Origin: Streptococcus sp. SPS1
GTDB lineage: Bacteria > Bacillota > Bacilli > Lactobacillales > Streptococcaceae
DNA length: 64,000 nt
Reading direction: 5' to 3'
Assembly: GCF_030439915.1 (NCBI RefSeq)
Contig: NZ_JAQFJG010000001.1
Location: 186,001 to 250,000, forward strand
Shown: piece after piece, positions 45,061 to 56,586 of the stretch
How the letters are laid out: every line of letters starts with the position of its first letter
Position numbering within the stretch: the stretch's first letter is position 1
The notes under the pieces: generated by a model
Databases searched by the model: none
Seen by the model: only the letters and a program-made list of their open reading frames with translations
Told to the model about the DNA's origin: nothing
Program-made: the position numbers and the translations under genes

Positions 45061-45783
45061 ATGATACGTATCGAAAACCTCAGTGTCTCCTACAAAGAAA
45101 CGTTGGCACTTAAGGATATTTCACTAGTGCTCCAAGGACCAACAATTACCGGAATCATTGGTCCTAACGGTGCTGGAAAATCAACATTATTAAAAGGGAT
45201 GCTGGGAATTATCCCACATCAAGGTCAGGCATTTCTCGATGACAAGGAAGTTAAAAAATCCTTACACCGAATTGCCTATGTCGAACAAAAAATCAATATC
45301 GACTACAACTTTCCCATCAAGGTCAAGGAATGTGTCTCGTTAGGACTCTTTCCCTCTATCCCTCTCTTTCGCAGTTTAAAGGCTAAACATTGGAAGAAAG
45401 TGCAAGAAGCCCTTGAAATCGTCGGTCTAGCTGACTACGCTGAACGGCAAATCAGTCAACTGTCTGGAGGTCAATTCCAGCGGGTCTTGATTGCCAGATG
45501 TTTGGTACAGGAAGCCGACTATATCCTCTTGGATGAACCCTTTGTTGGGATTGACTCTGTCAGTGAGGAAATCATCATGAATACGCTGAGAGATCTGAAA
45601 AAAGCTGGGAAGACGGTTCTCATCGTCCACCACGACCTCAGCAAGGTTCCCCACTACTTCGATCAAGTCTTGCTTGTCAATCGAGAAGTGATTGCCTTTG
45701 GTCCAACCAAAGAAACCTTTACCGAAGCCAATCTCAAAGAAGCTTACGGTAATCGACTCTTTTTCAATGGAGGTGACCTATGA
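45061..45783 (+). CDS. psaB: manganese ABC transporter ATP-binding protein
   Basis: 240 residues. Walker [10 protein letters not shown], signature [15 protein letters not shown], Walker [13 protein letters not shown], switch His in VHHDLS. Energises Mn(II) uptake with PsaC and PsaA. Overlaps psaC by 4 nt (ATGA). Confidence 0.96.
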   Translation: MIRIENLSVSYKETLALKDISLVLQGPTITGIIGPNGAGKSTLLKGMLGIIPHQGQAFLDDKEVKKSLHRIAYVEQKINIDYNFPIKVKECVSLGLFPSIPLFRSLKAKHWKKVQEALEIVGLADYAERQISQLSGGQFQRVLIARCLVQEADYILLDEPFVGIDSVSEEIIMNTLRDLKKAGKTVLIVHHDLSKVPHYFDQVLLVNREVIAFGPTKETFTEANLKEAYGNRLFFNGGDL

Positions 45784-46628
45784 TTGCAGAATTTATCGAT
45801 GGATTGCAAAAATTCCATTTCTTACAAAATGCCTTGATAACAGCCATTGTCGTAGGGGTCGTAGCTGGAGCTGTAGGATGTTTCATCATTCTACGCGGGA
45901 TGTCACTCATGGGAGATGCCATTTCACATGCTGTCTTACCAGGTGTAGCCCTCTCCTTCATCTTGGGCCTTGACTTCTTTATCGGAGCCATTGTCTTTGG
46001 ACTGCTAGCTGCCATCATCATTACCTACATCAAGGGAAACTCGATTATCAAAAGCGATACCGCCATCGGCATTACCTTTTCTTCTTTCTTAGCCCTCGGT
46101 ATCATCTTGATTAGTGTCGCTAAAAGTTCAACTGACCTTTTCCATATCCTTTTTGGTAATATCCTGGCCGTCCAAGATACGGATATGTTTATTACTATGG
46201 GTGTGGGAGCAGTCATTCTCTTGTTAATCTGGATTTTCTTCAAGCAACTCTTGATAACTTCCTTTGATGAACTCTTGGCCAAAGCCATGGGAATGCCTGT
46301 CAATTTCTATCACTACCTTCTCATGGTACTCCTGACTCTCGTGTCTGTGACAGCCATGCAAAGTGTCGGAACTATCCTGATTGTAGCCATGCTGATTACC
46401 CCAGCTGCAACTGCTTATCTGTATGCTAATAGCCTGAAAAGCATGATTTTCCTTTCCTCAACCTTTGGAGCTACTGCTTCAGTTTTGGGACTCTTTATCG
46501 GCTATAGCTTTAACGTTGCGGCAGGTTCTAGTATCGTGCTCACAGCTGCTAGTTTCTTTCTCATTAGCTTCTTTATCGCTCCAAAACAACGATATTTGAA
46601 ACTGAAAAATAAACATTTGTTAAAATAA
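45780..46628 (+). CDS. psaC: manganese ABC transporter permease
   Basis: 282 residues, about eight to nine membrane helices, ABC-3 permease family. Seen: [22 protein letters not shown]-type segment near residue 40 with the conserved coupling helix and conserved Asp/His. Forms the Mn channel. Confidence 0.95.
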   Translation: MIAEFIDGLQKFHFLQNALITAIVVGVVAGAVGCFIILRGMSLMGDAISHAVLPGVALSFILGLDFFIGAIVFGLLAAIIITYIKGNSIIKSDTAIGITFSSFLALGIILISVAKSSTDLFHILFGNILAVQDTDMFITMGVGAVILLLIWIFFKQLLITSFDELLAKAMGMPVNFYHYLLMVLLTLVSVTAMQSVGTILIVAMLITPAATAYLYANSLKSMIFLSSTFGATASVLGLFIGYSFNVAAGSSIVLTAASFFLISFFIAPKQRYLKLKNKHLLK

Positions 46629-46659
46629 GGGGCAAAACCCCAATAAATTGGAGGATCTA

Positions 46660-47589
46660 ATGAAAAAATTAGGTACATTACTTGTTCTCTTTCTTTCCGT
46701 CATCGCTCTTGTAGCATGTGCTAGTGGAAAAAAAGATGCAGCTTCTGGTCAAAAACTAAAAGTTGTTGCTACAAACTCAATCATCGCTGATATTACTAAA
46801 AATATTGCTGGTGACAAGATTGATCTTCACAGTATCGTTCCTGTTGGTCAAGACCCACACGAATACGAACCACTTCCTGAAGACGTTAAGAAAACTTCTC
46901 AAGCTGATTTGATTTTCTATAACGGGATCAACCTTGAAACAGGTGGCAATGCTTGGTTTACAAAATTGGTAGAAAATGCTAAGAAAACTGAAAACAAAGA
47001 CTACTTTGCAGTCAGCGAAGGCGTTGATGTTATCTACCTTGAAGGCCAAAACGAAAAAGGCAAAGAAGACCCACACGCTTGGCTTAACCTTGAAAACGGT
47101 ATGATCTTTGCTAAAAATATCGCAAAACAATTGAGCGCTAAAGACCCTAGCAACAAGGAATTCTACGAAAAAAATCTCAAAGAATATACTGAAAAACTAG
47201 ACAAGCTTGACAAGGAAGCTAAAGAGAAATTTAACAACATCCCTGCTGAGAAAAAACTCATCGTAACCAGCGAAGGATGCTTCAAATACTTCTCTAAAGC
47301 CTACGGTGTCCCAAGTGCCTACATCTGGGAAATCAACACTGAAGAAGAAGGAACACCTGATCAAATCAAGACCTTGGTTGAAAAACTTCGCCAAACAAAA
47401 ACTCCTTCACTCTTTGTAGAATCAAGTGTGGATGACCGTCCAATGAAAACTGTTTCTCAAGACACAAATATCCCAATCTATGCACAAATCTTTACTGACT
47501 CTATCGCAGAACAAGGTAAAGAAGGCGACAGCTACTACAACATGATGAAATACAACCTTGATAAGATTGCTGAAGGTTTAGCTAAATAA
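46660..47589 (+). CDS. psaA: manganese-binding surface lipoprotein PsaA
   Basis: 309 residues from ATG 46660, which follows TTGGAGG; this gives the known pneumococcal length. Lipidated C20 in LVACAS, and the four Mn ligands H67, H139, E205 and D280 are all in place. Binds Mn(II) for PsaBC and is a known adhesin and antigen. Confidence 0.97.
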   Translation: MKKLGTLLVLFLSVIALVACASGKKDAASGQKLKVVATNSIIADITKNIAGDKIDLHSIVPVGQDPHEYEPLPEDVKKTSQADLIFYNGINLETGGNAWFTKLVENAKKTENKDYFAVSEGVDVIYLEGQNEKGKEDPHAWLNLENGMIFAKNIAKQLSAKDPSNKEFYEKNLKEYTEKLDKLDKEAKEKFNNIPAEKKLIVTSEGCFKYFSKAYGVPSAYIWEINTEEEGTPDQIKTLVEKLRQTKTPSLFVESSVDDRPMKTVSQDTNIPIYAQIFTDSIAEQGKEGDSYYNMMKYNLDKIAEGLAK

Positions 47590-47598
47590 TAGATTTCA

Positions 47599-47629
47599 AA
47601 ACGTCATTCTTCTTGAATCGACGTTTTTT
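47599..47629 (+). terminator. terminator between psaA and tpx
   Basis: AAACGTC ... GACGTTTTTT hairpin with a 14-nt loop. Read-through would extend to tpx. Confidence 0.6.
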
Positions 47630-47711
47630 CTATGCCCATATTTCCGGTCAAATCATTGGAAAATTCTGACCGTTTCAACTAAAATGGAAGAAAAAAAGAT
47701 TGGAGTATCCT

Positions 47712-48203
47712 ATGGTAACTTTTCTCGGAAATCCTGTGAGCTTTACAGGTAAACAACTACAAGTCGGCGACAAGGCACTTGATTTTTCTCTCACTGCAAC
47801 TGATCTTTCTAAAAAATCTCTAGCTGATTTTGACGGTAAGAAAAAAGTCTTGAGTGTCGTGCCTTCTATCGATACAGGTATCTGCTCAACTCAAACGCGT
47901 CGTTTTAACCAAGAACTGGCTGGACTGGATAATACAGTCGTCTTGACTGTTTCTATGGACCTACCTTTTGCCCAAAAACGTTGGTGCGGTGCTGAAGGTA
48001 TTGAAAATGCCATCATGCTCTCAGACTATTTCGACCAGTCCTTTGGACGTGACTATGCCCTCTTAATCAATGAATGGCACCTATTGGCACGCGCAGTTTT
48101 TGTCCTCGATACCGACAATACTATTCGCTACGTTGAATACGTGGACAATATCAATTCTGAGCCAAACTTCGAAGCCGCAATTGCAGCTGCTAAAGCCCTA
48201 TAA
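47712..48203 (+). CDS. tpx: thiol peroxidase (psaD)
   Basis: 163 residues from ATG 47712 with GGAG upstream. Peroxidatic C58 in IDTGICST and resolving C92 in RWCGAE, atypical 2-Cys peroxiredoxin. Reduces peroxide; placed with Mn uptake, which also supports oxidative stress resistance in this hydrogen peroxide-producing group. Confidence 0.95.
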   Translation: MVTFLGNPVSFTGKQLQVGDKALDFSLTATDLSKKSLADFDGKKKVLSVVPSIDTGICSTQTRRFNQELAGLDNTVVLTVSMDLPFAQKRWCGAEGIENAIMLSDYFDQSFGRDYALLINEWHLLARAVFVLDTDNTIRYVEYVDNINSEPNFEAAIAAAKAL

Positions 48204-48255
48204 AAAAAATCCTCTGTCACAAAGAGTTCCCTGCTCTTTGAAACGGAGGATTTTT
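48204..48255. terminator. terminator after tpx
   Basis: AAAATCCTC ... GAGGATTTTT outer stem with inner AAAGAG / CTCTTT stem. Convergent gene end follows. Confidence 0.75.
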
Positions 48256-48298
48256 GATTACCAGTAAATACAAGTCCAATCTGATAAAAACAACTACC

Positions 48299-51007
48299 TT
48301 ACTCTACAGATTTCAAGGCTTCAAGCATATCAATCTTTCTCAGATGATAATTGACAAAGAAACCAAGCAAGGTCAAAATGGTGCTCACTGCTGCCACTGG
48401 GATTACATAGACTTCCCAGCCTACCTGTGGATAAAAGAGAATAGTCGCAGGCGAAATCATTTGAATCAAAAATTGGTGTAAATAGAAACCAGATACCAAA
48501 CCAAGTACGATTCCCACAAGGGACAGCACAATCGTCTCACGGTAAATGTAGAGGGTGACTTCATTATTATGAAAACCGAGAACCTTGATAGTGGAGAGTT
48601 CACGGATTCTCTCAGCCACGTTGATATTGGTCAAATTGTAGAGGATAACAATAGCCAACAGAACCGATACGATGACCAAGATGGTCATGGTCTGATTGAG
48701 TGAACTTGCGACCGAGTCAAAGAGTCGAATGGCTGAAGCATTTTGGACAACGCTGGACACCGCAGCTTGATTCATAAGCAAGCCGGCCAGTCTTTCAATA
48801 CTAGGCGCACTAGAATCCTTTAGCCTAACCAGATAAGTATTAGCTTGCGGCACCTGTCCGTAAACTTGCTCATAGCTAGCCTGACTCATATAAATAAAGT
48901 GACCAACGTAGTTCTCAGTAATAGCAGCGACCTTTAGTTCCTTACCTTCAATTTCTAAAGTCTGCCCAACCTTGACACCTGCCAGCTGGGCAAGTTTAGC
49001 TGTAATAACGACGCCATCTTTTAATGTCAGTTCTTGCTGATGATGTTGCAGATGGATAAAGGGCGTCAAATCCTCCTTCTCTGTCATCATAAGGGTAATA
49101 GTTTGAAGACCAGCCTTACCTTTGAAATCCTTGTCTAGCGTTTTAGAATAGATTTTCTGGTAGGCTTGGATATCCTGCCCTTTCAAGACTTCTTCTAGAT
49201 TTGCCTTGTCCTGATTGGTCGCACTAAGATTTTCAGAGACAATCATTTGATACTGTTGGATTTGTTGAAACTGTCTAGACGGAACTCCTGCTACAGAGGA
49301 TTGGATTCCCAAACCTGCAAAGAGCAGAGCTACAGAACCTGCCACACCAAAGATTGTCATCAACATCCGCTGCTTATAACGGAAGATATTTCGAGCTGTT
49401 ACCTTATGAGTAAAACTGAGACGGCGCCAGATAAAACTGAGACGCTCCAGTAAGATTTTAGCTCCTTTAACAGGAGGTTTAAGCAGTAAAAGCTGGGCTG
49501 CTTCGTCATGAAGTTCTCTACTAGCTACCAAGTAGGCTGGTAACACACTCGCCAACCAACTCAAGACAAGAGCCAGTAAGCTATAGGTCCAATAGAACTG
49601 AATCTGGGTTTCTCCCACCACCATGCCTTTTGTAATGACACTTGAAATCACACTGGCTAGTAAATAATGGCCAAGTATACTACCTAGAGCTGTTCCGACA
49701 GTCCCAGTCACTAGACCGTAGAGGAGAAATTTAGCGATAATATCCTTACTACGATAACCCAAAGCCTTAAAAATCCCTGCATGAGTTCGCTCTTCATCCA
49801 CAAAACGAGTCATGGTGGTAAAGGTCACCATAGCCGCTACGGCATAAAGCACTACAGGAAAGATATTGCCCACTGCCCGAATACTAGCTGAAGCATTGCT
49901 GTACATGAGGTAGCCCTGACCACCTGGCATGGTCTGACGATTATAGACTTGATACTTGGGCTCAACCAAATCATCCAAGACTTGCTGATGTTTTTCTAAC
50001 TTTTCCTTTTCTTGGGCTAAATTTTGTTCAGCCTGCTTTAGTTTGTCCTCTTCCTTACTCAATTCCTGCTTGGCTTGGGTAAGTTGAGCACGGGCCTGCT
50101 CTCTTTGGGCTTGAGGCAGCAAGGCTAGTTGACTTTCTTGAGCCTGTATACGAGCTTGAGCAGCTACTAAACGACGCTTGCCTTCCTGCAAATTAGTCTC
50201 AGCCTTGTCAAGGGTCTCTTGACCTTTGTTTAGAGACTCTTGTCCTTCTTTTTTCAAGAGTTGCAGACGTGCCTTGCCATTATCTGACAAAGCTTGTTCT
50301 AGATCTTCCTGATGTTGCTTGGATTTCTCTTCATAAGCTGCTGAGAAAGCATTTAAACCTGCTAAATCTTGATATTTCAAACGAGCTATACTGTAGACTT
50401 TCTGATCAAACTGACTAGGTAAAATCACCCCATAGGCTGTCAGAGTCCCACTTCCACTTGCTGCGTAGCCCATATCTCGCTGGGAGAGGATTTCAGCTGA
50501 ATCCACAAAACCAGTAATGGTATATGTATGATTTTTTAAAGAGGAATGACCACCTTCTTTTTCTTTAAAGCTAATCTCCTGTCCCACACGATATTGGCCT
50601 TGCAAATGACTTGCCAAGGCGATTTCCTTGTCTGACTGAGGAAGTCGTCCCTCTCTTAGCTGAAAGGTTGAAATTCGCTCTGATTTGGAGTACAGCCGAA
50701 TGGCATCCTGCCCATTCTCCATAGTCACATCTGTCAAATAGCCAAACTCAACCTCTGCGCCCTCTATCTGTTCTAGTTCTTCTTGATCTGTTTGATCCAA
50801 ACCATAATTAGACATAACTGCCAAATCCAAGGTTTGAGCAGTTGTTAAATAAGCATTAGCTGTCGCCTCCATGTTGGGGCTAGTCACTTTGAGACCGACT
50901 AAGGCTAAAGATCCCAACATCATCAAGGTCAAGATGGATAAAAAACGCCCCTTAGAGCCTGTAAAGGACTGAATTAAGTCCTTCCAATAGGTTTTTCGCT
51001 TGATCAT
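48299..51007 (-). CDS. large FtsX-family ABC permease with coiled-coil extracellular domain
   Basis: 902 residues from ATG 51007, two bases beyond the ATPase stop. Layout: helix near 20-40, MacB-like periplasmic-type domain with a long Gln/Glu/Lys-rich coiled coil (about residues 225-345), three helices (about 390-490), a second FtsX domain with four helices to the C-terminus. Such transporters act as mechanotransducers or exporters of lipids and peptides. Substrate unknown. Partner ATPase adjacent. Confidence 0.85.
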   Translation of the reverse strand: MIKRKTYWKDLIQSFTGSKGRFLSILTLMMLGSLALVGLKVTSPNMEATANAYLTTAQTLDLAVMSNYGLDQTDQEELEQIEGAEVEFGYLTDVTMENGQDAIRLYSKSERISTFQLREGRLPQSDKEIALASHLQGQYRVGQEISFKEKEGGHSSLKNHTYTITGFVDSAEILSQRDMGYAASGSGTLTAYGVILPSQFDQKVYSIARLKYQDLAGLNAFSAAYEEKSKQHQEDLEQALSDNGKARLQLLKKEGQESLNKGQETLDKAETNLQEGKRRLVAAQARIQAQESQLALLPQAQREQARAQLTQAKQELSKEEDKLKQAEQNLAQEKEKLEKHQQVLDDLVEPKYQVYNRQTMPGGQGYLMYSNASASIRAVGNIFPVVLYAVAAMVTFTTMTRFVDEERTHAGIFKALGYRSKDIIAKFLLYGLVTGTVGTALGSILGHYLLASVISSVITKGMVVGETQIQFYWTYSLLALVLSWLASVLPAYLVASRELHDEAAQLLLLKPPVKGAKILLERLSFIWRRLSFTHKVTARNIFRYKQRMLMTIFGVAGSVALLFAGLGIQSSVAGVPSRQFQQIQQYQMIVSENLSATNQDKANLEEVLKGQDIQAYQKIYSKTLDKDFKGKAGLQTITLMMTEKEDLTPFIHLQHHQQELTLKDGVVITAKLAQLAGVKVGQTLEIEGKELKVAAITENYVGHFIYMSQASYEQVYGQVPQANTYLVRLKDSSAPSIERLAGLLMNQAAVSSVVQNASAIRLFDSVASSLNQTMTILVIVSVLLAIVILYNLTNINVAERIRELSTIKVLGFHNNEVTLYIYRETIVLSLVGIVLGLVSGFYLHQFLIQMISPATILFYPQVGWEVYVIPVAAVSTILTLLGFFVNYHLRKIDMLEALKSVE

Positions 51008-51008
51008 G

Positions 51009-51710
51009 CTAGTACTCCAAACTGTCGATATCCTGAGGATGCTGGTTGAGCACCACATCCTTAACACTGGCATCGTGCATATGAATCACGCGATCAGCAA
51101 TGGGCGCCAAAGCTCCATTATGAGTCACGATGATCACCGTCGCTCCCTTTTGACGAGACATATCTTGGAGAATTTTCAAAACCTGCTTGCCCGTCTGATA
51201 ATCCAAGGCTCCAGTCGGTTCATCACAAAGGAGGATTTTAGGATTTTTGGCTACCGCGCGTGCAATGGAGACTCGCTGTTGCTCCCCTCCAGACAGCTGG
51301 GCTGGAAAGTTATTAAGACGATGAGTCAGACCTACATCTGTCAAGACTTGCTCAGGATCCAAGGCATCCGTCACGATTTCAGAAGCCAGTTCCACATTTT
51401 CCTTAGCAGTTAGATTGGAAACTAGATTGTAAAACTGAAAAACAAAACCGACATCATTGCGGCGGTAATTGGTCCTCTGGTGGGAACTATAGTCTGCAAT
51501 ATTGACCCCATCAATCCAGATTTCCCCCTCGTCATTGGTATCCATTCCCCCAAGAAGGTTAAGAACCGTTGACTTGCCTGCACCAGACGCACCTAGAATA
51601 ATAACCAATTCACCCTTTTCAATCTCAAAATTCACATCACGATTGGCCACAATCTCCGTGTCCCCAATCTGATAACGCTTGTAACAGTGTTTCATCTCAA
51701 TATAAGCCAT
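51009..51710 (-). CDS. ABC transporter ATP-binding protein (MacB/LolD class)
   Basis: 233 residues from ATG 51710; an upstream GTG (51719) is less likely. Walker [10 protein letters not shown], signature [15 protein letters not shown], Walker [13 protein letters not shown], switch His VTHN. Pairs with the FtsX permease. Confidence 0.92.
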   Translation of the reverse strand: MAYIEMKHCYKRYQIGDTEIVANRDVNFEIEKGELVIILGASGAGKSTVLNLLGGMDTNDEGEIWIDGVNIADYSSHQRTNYRRNDVGFVFQFYNLVSNLTAKENVELASEIVTDALDPEQVLTDVGLTHRLNNFPAQLSGGEQQRVSIARAVAKNPKILLCDEPTGALDYQTGKQVLKILQDMSRQKGATVIIVTHNGALAPIADRVIHMHDASVKDVVLNQHPQDIDSLEY

Positions 51711-51795
51711 CAGACCCACCCTCTCTCAAACAAATTACTTCCTACTACCATTATAACGCTTTTTCAACTAGTTGGAAACTGGGAACAAAAACAAA

Positions 51796-51820
51796 AAGCC
51801 TAGAAATCAATCCTAGGCTT
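51796..51820 (-). terminator. gpmA terminator
   Basis: AAGCCTAG ... CTAGGCTT with TTTTGTTTTTG on the minus strand. Confidence 0.8.
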
Positions 51821-51828
51821 ATAATTTT

Positions 51829-52521
51829 TTATTTTCCAAGGTAATATTCAGAAACGACGTTCAATTTTTCGTCGAATTCGAATACCAATGGTGGGAAGTT
51901 AGGGATTTCCACGTCCATGATCTCGTCATCTGACAAACCTTTGATGTGTTTTACAAGGGCACGGATTGAGTTACCGTGAGCTCCTACGAATACGTTTTTA
52001 CCATCTTTAAGAGCTGGAGCGATTTTATCTTCCCAGAATGGAAGGGCACGTTCCAAAGTCACTTTCAAGTTTTCAGCATCTGGAATAACTGAATCGTCAA
52101 GTGAAGCGTAACGACGATCAGTGTGAGCTGAATGCTCATCATCACGGTCCATGTTTGGAGGCAATACATCGTATGAACGACGCCAGATGTGAACTTGTTC
52201 ATCACCAAATTGTTCAGCAGCTTCAGCTTTGTTTTTACCAGTCAAACCACCGTAGTGACGTTCGTTCAAGCGCCATGATTTTTCAACTGGAACCCACAAT
52301 TGGTCAGAAGCTTCAAGAGCCAAGTTAGTTGTTTTGATAGCACGTTTCAATACTGAAGTGTAAGCTTGGTCAAATTCGATACCAGCTTCTTTAATCAATT
52401 TACCAGCATCAATCGCTTGTTGTGTACCTTTTTCAGACAAATCAACATCAGCCCAACCAGTGAAAAGGTTAGCTTTGTTCCATTCAGACTCACCGTGGCG
52501 AGCAAAAACCAATTTTACCAT
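51829..52521 (-). CDS. gpmA: 2,3-bisphosphoglycerate-dependent phosphoglycerate mutase
   Basis: 230 residues. H9 in RHGESEWN is the phospho-acceptor; RHYGGLTG and [13 protein letters not shown] hold the other active-site residues. Interconverts 3- and 2-phosphoglycerate in glycolysis. The leader contains a CGAGG-GGAAA-CCTCG hairpin before the AAGGAG site. Confidence 0.96.
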   Translation of the reverse strand: MVKLVFARHGESEWNKANLFTGWADVDLSEKGTQQAIDAGKLIKEAGIEFDQAYTSVLKRAIKTTNLALEASDQLWVPVEKSWRLNERHYGGLTGKNKAEAAEQFGDEQVHIWRRSYDVLPPNMDRDDEHSAHTDRRYASLDDSVIPDAENLKVTLERALPFWEDKIAPALKDGKNVFVGAHGNSIRALVKHIKGLSDDEIMDVEIPNFPPLVFEFDEKLNVVSEYYLGK

Positions 52522-52651
52522 TAGATGGATTCTCCTTTAAATTTTCCGAGGTTTCCCCTCGTTTATCTATTCTATTTTACACAATTTTTCACAAAAAAGC
52601 TAGTCAAAACCCAAAAGGAAAGGACTGTTTGGCAATCCTTTTCCTTATTTT

Positions 52652-53041
52652 TTATCCTTCAACTTTGAATTTTTTGAGACTTCCTAAAAATAGTGAACCA
52701 CCGATAATTGCTAGGATTCCTCTTACCCATCCTAATACTGGAATCAAACCTACCGCGCCGCCTACGATTAATAGGACAGAAGGAGCTGAACCAACACGAC
52801 TTTCTCCCTTATAGTATACAATCGCAACAATTCCTAAAACTAAAATAGCAATTTTTAAAACGGTTGGAAGTAAAACTCCTGCAACTGTTGTAGATGCAGT
52901 TAATTCAGGACTCTGTGTAGCTGTTGCTGTAGCAGCTGTACTCACAAATACTGCTAGTAAAAGAAATGGGGCAATAAGCAAGTAGAGTCCACCTACTAAA
53001 CCAACAATACCACTATAAAGTGCTAAAGCTTTTGATTTCAT
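52652..53041 (-). CDS. small hypothetical membrane protein (DUF4064-like)
   Basis: 129 residues, four hydrophobic helices, Thr/Ala-rich loop near 38-52, repeated Gly-rich motifs (GLVGGLYLL, IVGGAVGLIPVLGW). No function known. AAAGGAG site before ATG. Confidence 0.7.
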   Translation of the reverse strand: MKSKALALYSGIVGLVGGLYLLIAPFLLLAVFVSTAATATATQSPELTASTTVAGVLLPTVLKIAILVLGIVAIVYYKGESRVGSAPSVLLIVGGAVGLIPVLGWVRGILAIIGGSLFLGSLKKFKVEG

Positions 53042-53135
53042 AATAAAATCTCCTTTTTATTTTTTTTCAAATAAAATTGTATCATATTTGCTAAAAAAAG
53101 TATTTTCTGATTTTATAAAATAAAAATTTGTATAA

Positions 53136-53294
53136 TATGAAATAAAATATAATACTGTTCAGAAATTAAAAACCACTCTAGAAATTTATTGTTGTAAAAA
53201 TGTTACAAAATTTACCAATCCTATCCGAAATATCAAATTCGTATTTTATCTTACTGCTGTTATCTTGCTAACTTTCTCTTTGATTTGTGTTAAG
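53136..53294 (+). pseudogene. possible gene remnant with one membrane helix, interrupted by RUP
   Basis: Frame without start codon reading NPIRNIKFVFYLTAVILLTF, a convincing membrane helix, which runs into the RUP at 53295. Weak support: the length is short and the upstream end is unclear. Otherwise nothing is seen in 53042-53294. Confidence 0.3.
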
Positions 53295-53401
53295 TATAGT
53301 GGATTGAAACTAAAACAGTACACTACAGCTGCTAAAACATTTTTAGAAATTAATTTAACTTTCCTAGCCAATTTGTTCATATCTTATTTCAATCTACTAT
53401 A
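53295..53401 (-). repeat. RUP element (107 bp), intact ends
   Basis: Starts TATAGTGGATTGAAAC and ends TTTCAATCTACTATA, with terminal inverted repeats; exactly 107 bp. Confidence 0.92.
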
Positions 53402-53435
53402 AAAAGTCACACCTCACAAATTTTCAAAATAAATA

Positions 53436-53482
53436 AAAACGCATCGTATCAGGTGTTCAAAAACGTGATACAATGCGTTTTA
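53436..53482 (-). terminator. terminator of the division-ileS region (family of 6939)
   Basis: AAAACGCAT(C)GTATCA stem with complementary TGATACAATGCGTTTT; T-rich on the minus strand beyond ileS. Confidence 0.85.
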
Positions 53483-53542
53483 TAGATTATAAAATTAGTT
53501 GTCTTTTCTTCTCAAATTGAGTTTTTCCTAGACTTTTCAACC

Positions 53543-56335
53543 TTATTTCTCTTCAAATCCTTCTGCGACTGCGTCCGCGAAGTTTTCTTCTACGATACTT
53601 GCACAGTGGTCACAAATGACGGCATGGTAGCTGCGTTCTGCTGTTGTTGGGTCGATACGACGGCAACGGTCACATACTTGGCCTGCAGCGCGTTCAACTG
53701 TGAAGGCTACATCTTCGAAGCTAACGGCAACTTCTGGAGCTGGTCCTTCTGCGATGGTCAATTCAGACACGATCAAAAGTTGTGCTACATTGCTGTTTAC
53801 TGCTTCGAGTAGAGTTTTCACAACTTCATTTGGGTAAACTGTCAAGTGTGCTTCGAGTGATTTACCGATAACTTTTGCATTACGCGCTTCTTCCAAGGCT
53901 TTTTGAGCTTGTCCACGGAAGTCCATGAAGGCTGCCCATGTATCCAAGATTTCTTCTTGATTAGCAAATGTTTCTGCTTCTGGCAATTCTGACAATTGAA
54001 CAAAGTCTTCAGCTTCAAACTCAAGATATGACCAGATTTCTTCCGCAGTGTGAGGAAGGATTGGTGTCAAGAGTTTAGTGATTTTCACAAGAATGTCATA
54101 GAAAACAGTCTGCATTTGACGGCGTTCCAATGATTTAGCACCTTCGATGTAAACAACATCTTTGGCAAAATCAAGGTAGAAGGCTGACAAGTCAACGTTG
54201 ATAAAGTTCACCAATGCCTTATAGATTGTCAAGAATTCAAAGTTTGCATAAGCATCACGAATGGTCTTGACAAGCTGGTTAAAGCGAATCGTCATATACT
54301 TATCAACTGAACGAAGCTCATCGTAAACTACTGAATCTTGAGCTGGGTTAAAGTCAGATGTATTGGCAATCAAGAAACGAAGGGTGTTACGGATCTTACG
54401 GTAAGTTTCAGATACTTGGCTCAAGATATCCATAGAGATACGCACGTCATTGCTTGAGTCAACACTTGTTACCCAGAGACGCAAGATTTCAGCACCGAAT
54501 TGTTTTTCAACATCGCTTGGAGCAATGGTATTTCCAAGAGATTTAGACATCTTCTCACCTTTACCGTCAAGGGCAAAACCTTGTGACAAGATTTGTTTGT
54601 AAGGTGCTACGCCATGGTTGGCAACTGATGTGATGAGTGATGAGTTGAACCAACCACGGTATTGATCAGAACCTTCTAGGTAAAGGTCTGCTGGATAAGT
54701 CAACTCAGGACGGTTTACCACAACTCCATTCCATGATGAACCTGAGTCAAACCAAACGTCCATGATATCTGTTTCTTTCTTGAACTCACCATTTGGTGAA
54801 CCTGGATGAGTAAATCCTTCTGGCAAAAGGTCCTTAGCATCACGTTCCCACCAAATGCTTGAACCATGTTCCTCAAAGAGTTGAGCTACATGCTCAATCG
54901 TTTCAGCAGTCATGATTGCTGTACCGTCTTCAGCGTAGAAGATAGGAAGTGGAACACCCCAAGCACGTTGACGAGAGATAACCCAGTCACCACGGTCACG
55001 AATCATGTTGTAAAGACGAACTTTACCCCATTCTGAGTGGAATTTCACTTTTTCGATTTCATCTAAAATATCTTGACGGAATTTTGAAACTGAGGCAAAC
55101 CATTGTGGTACTGCACGCCAGATGATTGGTTTCTTGGTACGCCAGTCAAATGGGTATGAGTGAGAGATTTCTTCTTGGGCAAGAAGGAGGTTGCCAAGTT
55201 TCTCGATAACAGTTGGTACAACCTTATCGTAGAATTGACCTTCAAACTCAGGACCAGCATTCTTCATCATGATACCACGTTCGTCAACAGTCACTGCGAC
55301 TTCAAGACCATTAGCAATACCGACATTGTAGTCGTCCTCACCAAAACCAGGGGCTGTATGGACAATACCTGTACCAGAGTCAGTGGTAACGTGGTCACCA
55401 AGGATCACCAATTCATCTACAGCTGTATCCCATGGGTGTTCTGTTACGATGTGGTTGAGTTCTTGACCACGGTAAGTTGCCAAAACTTGAACATCAGCCC
55501 AGGCAAATTTCTCAGACAAGCTAGTCAATAATTCTGCAGCAACCACAAACTTACGGGCTTCACCAGCAGGTTGAACCAAAACGTAATCAATATCTGCACC
55601 AACAGTCAAACCACGAGAAGCTGTGATAGTAAATGGAGTCGTTGTCCAGACAACGATATAAGTATCTGTATCTAGGACACCTTTTCCGTCTTTTACCTTG
55701 TTGGCATAGTAAAGGGAAGTTGAAACCAAGTCATGGTATTCAATCTCTGCTTCAGCAAGGGCAGACTCAGATGACCATGACCAGTAAACTGGCTTGGCAC
55801 CACGGTAGATATAACCTTTATTAGCCATCTCACCAAATACACGGATTTGGGCTGCTTCATAATCAGGAGTCAAAGTCACATATGGATTTTCCCAGTCACC
55901 AGAAACCCCCAAACGTTTAAAGTCTTCACGTTGTTTATCTACTTGAGAAAGAGCGTATTCACGGCAAAGTTTCAAGTACTCAACCAAGTCCATTTCTTTA
56001 CGTTTGACACCTTGTTTTGCCAAAACTTGCTCGATTGGCAGACCATGAGTGTCCCAACCCGGGATAAATGGTGCGTAAAAACCTGACATAGATTTTGAGC
56101 GAACAATAATATCTTTTGAAATCTTGTTCATAGCATGTCCAACGTGGATATTTCCGTTAGCGTATGGAGGGCCATCATGCAAGGTGAAATGAGGTTTTCC
56201 TTGGTTCAATTCTTGACGACGTTGGTAAAGTTTTGCATCTTCCCATTCCTTTTGCCAAACTGGCTCTTTGGTCGGAAGGCCTGCACGCATTGGGAAAGCT
56301 GTTTTCCCAAGATTAAGGGTATCTTTGAGTTTCAT
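53543..56335 (-). CDS. ileS: isoleucyl-tRNA synthetase
   Basis: 930 residues. HVGH (class I HIGH) in [19 protein letters not shown]1 editing domain, C-terminal zinc finger CDRC ... CDHC. Charges tRNA-Ile. Controlled by the T-box upstream. Confidence 0.97.
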   Translation of the reverse strand: MKLKDTLNLGKTAFPMRAGLPTKEPVWQKEWEDAKLYQRRQELNQGKPHFTLHDGPPYANGNIHVGHAMNKISKDIIVRSKSMSGFYAPFIPGWDTHGLPIEQVLAKQGVKRKEMDLVEYLKLCREYALSQVDKQREDFKRLGVSGDWENPYVTLTPDYEAAQIRVFGEMANKGYIYRGAKPVYWSWSSESALAEAEIEYHDLVSTSLYYANKVKDGKGVLDTDTYIVVWTTTPFTITASRGLTVGADIDYVLVQPAGEARKFVVAAELLTSLSEKFAWADVQVLATYRGQELNHIVTEHPWDTAVDELVILGDHVTTDSGTGIVHTAPGFGEDDYNVGIANGLEVAVTVDERGIMMKNAGPEFEGQFYDKVVPTVIEKLGNLLLAQEEISHSYPFDWRTKKPIIWRAVPQWFASVSKFRQDILDEIEKVKFHSEWGKVRLYNMIRDRGDWVISRQRAWGVPLPIFYAEDGTAIMTAETIEHVAQLFEEHGSSIWWERDAKDLLPEGFTHPGSPNGEFKKETDIMDVWFDSGSSWNGVVVNRPELTYPADLYLEGSDQYRGWFNSSLITSVANHGVAPYKQILSQGFALDGKGEKMSKSLGNTIAPSDVEKQFGAEILRLWVTSVDSSNDVRISMDILSQVSETYRKIRNTLRFLIANTSDFNPAQDSVVYDELRSVDKYMTIRFNQLVKTIRDAYANFEFLTIYKALVNFINVDLSAFYLDFAKDVVYIEGAKSLERRQMQTVFYDILVKITKLLTPILPHTAEEIWSYLEFEAEDFVQLSELPEAETFANQEEILDTWAAFMDFRGQAQKALEEARNAKVIGKSLEAHLTVYPNEVVKTLLEAVNSNVAQLLIVSELTIAEGPAPEVAVSFEDVAFTVERAAGQVCDRCRRIDPTTAERSYHAVICDHCASIVEENFADAVAEGFEEK

Positions 56336-56344
56336 GGTATCTCC

Positions 56345-56580
56345 TTTATAAATAATAACAAATTAAAAACCACGACTGCCAAAAAGGACGAAAATCGTGG
56401 TACCACCTTTATTCGAAAAAAGACTCAGCTTTTTTCCTCTTATCCCGTAACGTGGGGAACGTCAAATCTTACTAGCTTCAGACTTGAGTTTTTGAGAGGA
56501 TAATCTTATCAATAGGGATTACAGGACTCACACCATCTCCTGCTCGCTGGAAATATAAGGATAAGATATTGTTCTCAGAA
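56345..56580 (-). ncRNA. T-box riboswitch of ileS
   Basis: Minus strand: AAAGGTGGTACCACG core (about 56398-56412), then terminator stem with CACGAT ... GTCGTGG and a T run. The 5' part holds the stem I region. Starts directly after divIVA. Expected to respond to uncharged tRNA-Ile. Confidence 0.9.
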
Positions 56581-56586
56581 TATTTC

